DNA from: JALORV01 sp963754065
Lineage (GTDB): Bacteria > Pseudomonadota > Gammaproteobacteria > Burkholderiales > Burkholderiaceae_F
Direction: 5' to 3'
DNA: 64,000 nucleotides
Assembly: GCA_963754065.1 (NCBI GenBank)
Contig: CAVWFH010000028.1
Span: forward strand, 1 to 64,000
The translations under genes and the position numbers were made by a program. The notes below the pieces were generated by a model. It saw only the letters and a list, made by a program, of their open reading frames with translations. It did not search any database and was not told the origin of the DNA. This document shows positions 61,872 through 64,000 of the stretch, piece after piece; the first letter of the stretch is position 1, and each line of letters begins with the position of its first letter.

Positions 61872-64000
61872 TTACGCAGCCTTCTGCGGCATGCGTATGA
61901 CTTGCGCCGTCGTCTGGCCGCGGAACCGCGCCAGGAGTTGCGACCACTTCGCCCGTGCGGTTACGAGGGACTGTTCCTTGACATGGCCGTAGCCGCGGAT
62001 CTCCTCCGGAATGCTGGCCAATTGCACCGCTACCGCGAGGTTGTCCGACGCCAGGCGTGTCAGCAGTTCTTCCACCAGCGCTTCATAGTCGGCAATCAGC
62101 GCACGTTCCGTTCGACGTTCCGTCGTGAAGCCGAAGATGTCGAGCACGGTGCCGCGCAGAAATTTCATGCGCGCGAGCACGGAGAACACCGGCATCACCC
62201 ACGCGCCAAAGCGCATCTTCCGCATACGGCCGGTGTCGGGATCCGGCCGCGCCAGCATGGGCGGTGCGAGATAGAAGTTAAGGCGATAGTCACCTTCGAA
62301 CTGGCTGGCGATGCGAGCCCGGAATGCCGGGTCGGAGTGCAGCCGCGCCACTTCGTACTCGTCCTTGTAGGCGAGCAGCTTGAAATAGTGACGCGCAACC
62401 GCTTCGGCCAGCTGGGTCGACTGCAGCCGGTCGGACTCGACGCGCCGCACGCGCTCGATGAGATCGGCATAGCGCTTCGCGTAGGCGGCATTCTGGTAGC
62501 CGGTCAGGAACTCGACGCGCCGCTCGACGATGTCCTCCAGCGTCGAGGCAAAGCGCTTGAGCTCGACCACGTTGCTGGCGGCATCGGGGAACGCGGCAAG
62601 GCGGACGGCGTCGGCGTCATGAGCCGCACAGCGGCCCCACTCGAATGCCTTGCGATTCGACTCCACGGCCACGCCGTTGAGTTCGATCGCACGCAGCATC
62701 GTCTCATGGGCCAGCGGAATCCAGCCCTTCTGCCAGGCGAATCCGAGCATGAACGGGTTGGTGTAGATCGCATCGCCCATCAGGGCCGTCGCGATGGCGC
62801 TGGCATCAACGAACAGGCTGTCGGCCTCCGCGCCGACGGCGTCACGAACCTGCTGCGCGAGGTTGCCGCCGCCGAACTGCCAGTTGGGGTCACGCACGAA
62901 ATCTGCGGTCGGCGATTCCGCCGTGTTCACGACAGCCCGTGTCTTGCCGTGCTGGATCTTCGACAGCGCCTCGTTGCTGGTGGTGACGATCAGGTCGCAG
63001 CCGATCAGGACATCGGCCTCGCCCATCGCGATGCGCGTTGCAAAGAGGTCCTCCGGCGTCGGCGTGATCTGCACATGCGAGAAAACCGCGCCGCCTTTCT
63101 GCGCAAGTCCGGCCATGTCCAGCACCGATACGCCGCGTCCCTCGAGATGGGCCGCCATGCCAAGCAGCTGGCCGATGGTCACGACGCCGGTTCCACCGAC
63201 GCCGGTCACCACGATGCCGTAGGCGCCGCGCGACCTCAAAGGAGGCAGCACCGGTTCCGGCACTTCAGGCAGCACGTCCGTGACCGAGGACTTGCCTTTT
63301 TTCAGCTTGCCGCCTTCCACCGTGACGAAGCTCGGGCAGAAGCCGTTCAGGCAGGAATAATCCTTGTTGCAGCTCGACTGGTTGATGGCGCGCTTGCGGC
63401 CGAACTCGGTCTCCAGCGGCTCGACCGAAAGGCAATTGGACTTGACGCTGCAGTCGCCGCAGCCTTCGCAAACCAGATCGTTGATCACGACGCGGCGCGC
63501 CGGGTCCGGAAACGCGATCTTCTCCGGCGTGTTCTTCTTTCGGCGTCGACGCTTTTCCGAGGCGCAGGTCTGGTCGTAGATCAGCACCGACACGCCGGGA
63601 TATTCGCGCAGTTCGCGCTGGATACGGTCGAGCTCGTCGCGGTGATGCACGGTGACGCCCGGCGCGAGCTTCCACGCATCGCCGGTGGCGCCGTGCGCAT
63701 TGACGGCGCTGTGGTCGAGTTCGCTGGTGGCGTCGTACTTGGTCGGTTCATCGGTGACGATGACGATCTTCTTCACGCCTTCCGCGTGCATCTGCTGCGT
63801 GATCTGCGGAGCGGTGATCTGCCCGTCCGTGGGCTGGCCGCCCGTCATCGCGACCGCGTCGTTGAAGAGGATCTTGTAGGTGACCGGAACGTTGGCCGCG
63901 ACGGCCGCACGCACGGCCAGCGAGCCCGAGTGGAAGTAGGTGCCGTCGCCGAGGTTGGCAAAGATGTGCTTCTCGTTCGTGAACGGCGCCTGGCCGATCC
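61872..64000 (-). CDS. indolepyruvate ferredoxin oxidoreductase, fused, partial (runs off the window)
   Basis: The open frame continues past 64000; only the C-terminal ~709 residues are here. Visible are the end of the TPP-binding part, a 4Fe-4S ferredoxin segment (CEGCGDCSVKSNC, then NKDYSCLNGFCPSF) and the gamma domain (GIVVTGVGGTGVVTIGQLLG, DMAGLAQKGGAVFSHVQI). The C-terminal DUF6537-like region ends with VRIPQK-like VIRMPQKAA. Oxidatively decarboxylates aryl or branched 2-oxo acids to acyl-CoA in Betaproteobacteria, the step before acyl-CoA dehydrogenases such as those in this window. Confidence 0.94.
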   Translation of the reverse strand, partial: IGQAPFTNEKHIFANLGDGTYFHSGSLAVRAAVAANVPVTYKILFNDAVAMTGGQPTDGQITAPQITQQMHAEGVKKIVIVTDEPTKYDATSELDHSAVNAHGATGDAWKLAPGVTVHHRDELDRIQRELREYPGVSVLIYDQTCASEKRRRRKKNTPEKIAFPDPARRVVINDLVCEGCGDCSVKSNCLSVEPLETEFGRKRAINQSSCNKDYSCLNGFCPSFVTVEGGKLKKGKSSVTDVLPEVPEPVLPPLRSRGAYGIVVTGVGGTGVVTIGQLLGMAAHLEGRGVSVLDMAGLAQKGGAVFSHVQITPTPEDLFATRIAMGEADVLIGCDLIVTTSNEALSKIQHGKTRAVVNTAESPTADFVRDPNWQFGGGNLAQQVRDAVGAEADSLFVDASAIATALMGDAIYTNPFMLGFAWQKGWIPLAHETMLRAIELNGVAVESNRKAFEWGRCAAHDADAVRLAAFPDAASNVVELKRFASTLEDIVERRVEFLTGYQNAAYAKRYADLIERVRRVESDRLQSTQLAEAVARHYFKLLAYKDEYEVARLHSDPAFRARIASQFEGDYRLNFYLAPPMLARPDPDTGRMRKMRFGAWVMPVFSVLARMKFLRGTVLDIFGFTTERRTERALIADYEALVEELLTRLASDNLAVAVQLASIPEEIRGYGHVKEQSLVTARAKWSQLLARFRGQTTAQVIRMPQKAA

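Noticed and set aside
1..64000. tRNA, rRNA, CRISPR, IS elements, prophage genes
   Set aside because: Looked for cloverleaf-like tails, repeated spacers, transposase and integrase motifs; none seen by eye. A tRNAscan or repeat search could still find something small.

Overview
The window is a dense, high-GC (mid-60s percent by eye) bacterial chromosome segment. I see no rRNA, tRNA, CRISPR array, transposase or phage gene. The gene content points to a Betaproteobacterium, probably Burkholderiales-like: aceK, a PhaM-type polyhydroxyalkanoate granule protein, a LiuR-type MerR regulator with an isovaleryl-CoA dehydrogenase, a fused indolepyruvate ferredoxin oxidoreductase, FolE2 and a DUF3297 protein. 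This assignment is inferred from gene families, not from a marker-gene tree.

Layout. (1) 1-3.8 kb: a divergent pair, an acyl-ACP-reductase-like dehydrogenase and an iron alcohol dehydrogenase, both with Lys/Arg/Ala-rich tails. (2) 3.8-8.1 kb: accessory genes (LssY_C, a broken DUF1330 gene, a TauE/SafE exporter, an EamA transporter), partly of lower GC. (3) 8.1-20.2 kb: a run of co-directional minus-strand genes for acyl-CoA and branched-chain catabolism (two thioesterases, isovaleryl-CoA dehydrogenase, thiolase, a second acyl-CoA dehydrogenase, SDR, RidA) with aceK, two LysE exporters and a DapB homologue. At its head is a perfect palindrome with TTGACGTTAACGTCAA at its core. The same motif recurs, slightly degenerate, between the liuR-like gene and a metallo-beta-lactamase-fold gene at 23.4 kb. 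(4) 20.2-31 kb: recQ, liuR-like, metC, dsbA, a SPOR protein and argS. (5) 31-46 kb: PEBP, a PolX lacking its PHP domain, a CBS protein, secreted S9 peptidases, an ABC exporter, asparaginase, and a small membrane protein gene preceded by an attenuator-like leader. (6) 46-57.6 kb: a light/singlet-oxygen-type lipid island. A MerR-B12 photoreceptor-like regulator is divergent from gpx-folE2-FAD oxidoreductase. Next come a TetR gene and an eight-gene operon (DUF1365, cfa-like methyltransferase, chalcone-isomerase-like, MFS, DUF3833 lipoprotein, SDR, NTF2-like, acyl-ACP-desaturase-like diiron protein). (7) 57.6-64 kb: SDR, PhaM, FAA hydrolase, DUF3108 protein, and the C-terminal part of an indolepyruvate ferredoxin oxidoreductase that runs off the window.

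Sequence-quality caution. Several genes carry what look like single-base indels: argS near 30,298, the B12-MerR gene near 57,458, DUF1330 near 4,978, asparaginase near 44,958, and possibly the ASCH/GNAT junction near 17,340. argS is essential, so the simplest reading is uncorrected base-calling errors in this assembly rather than many pseudogenes. These genes should be read as probably intact in the organism.
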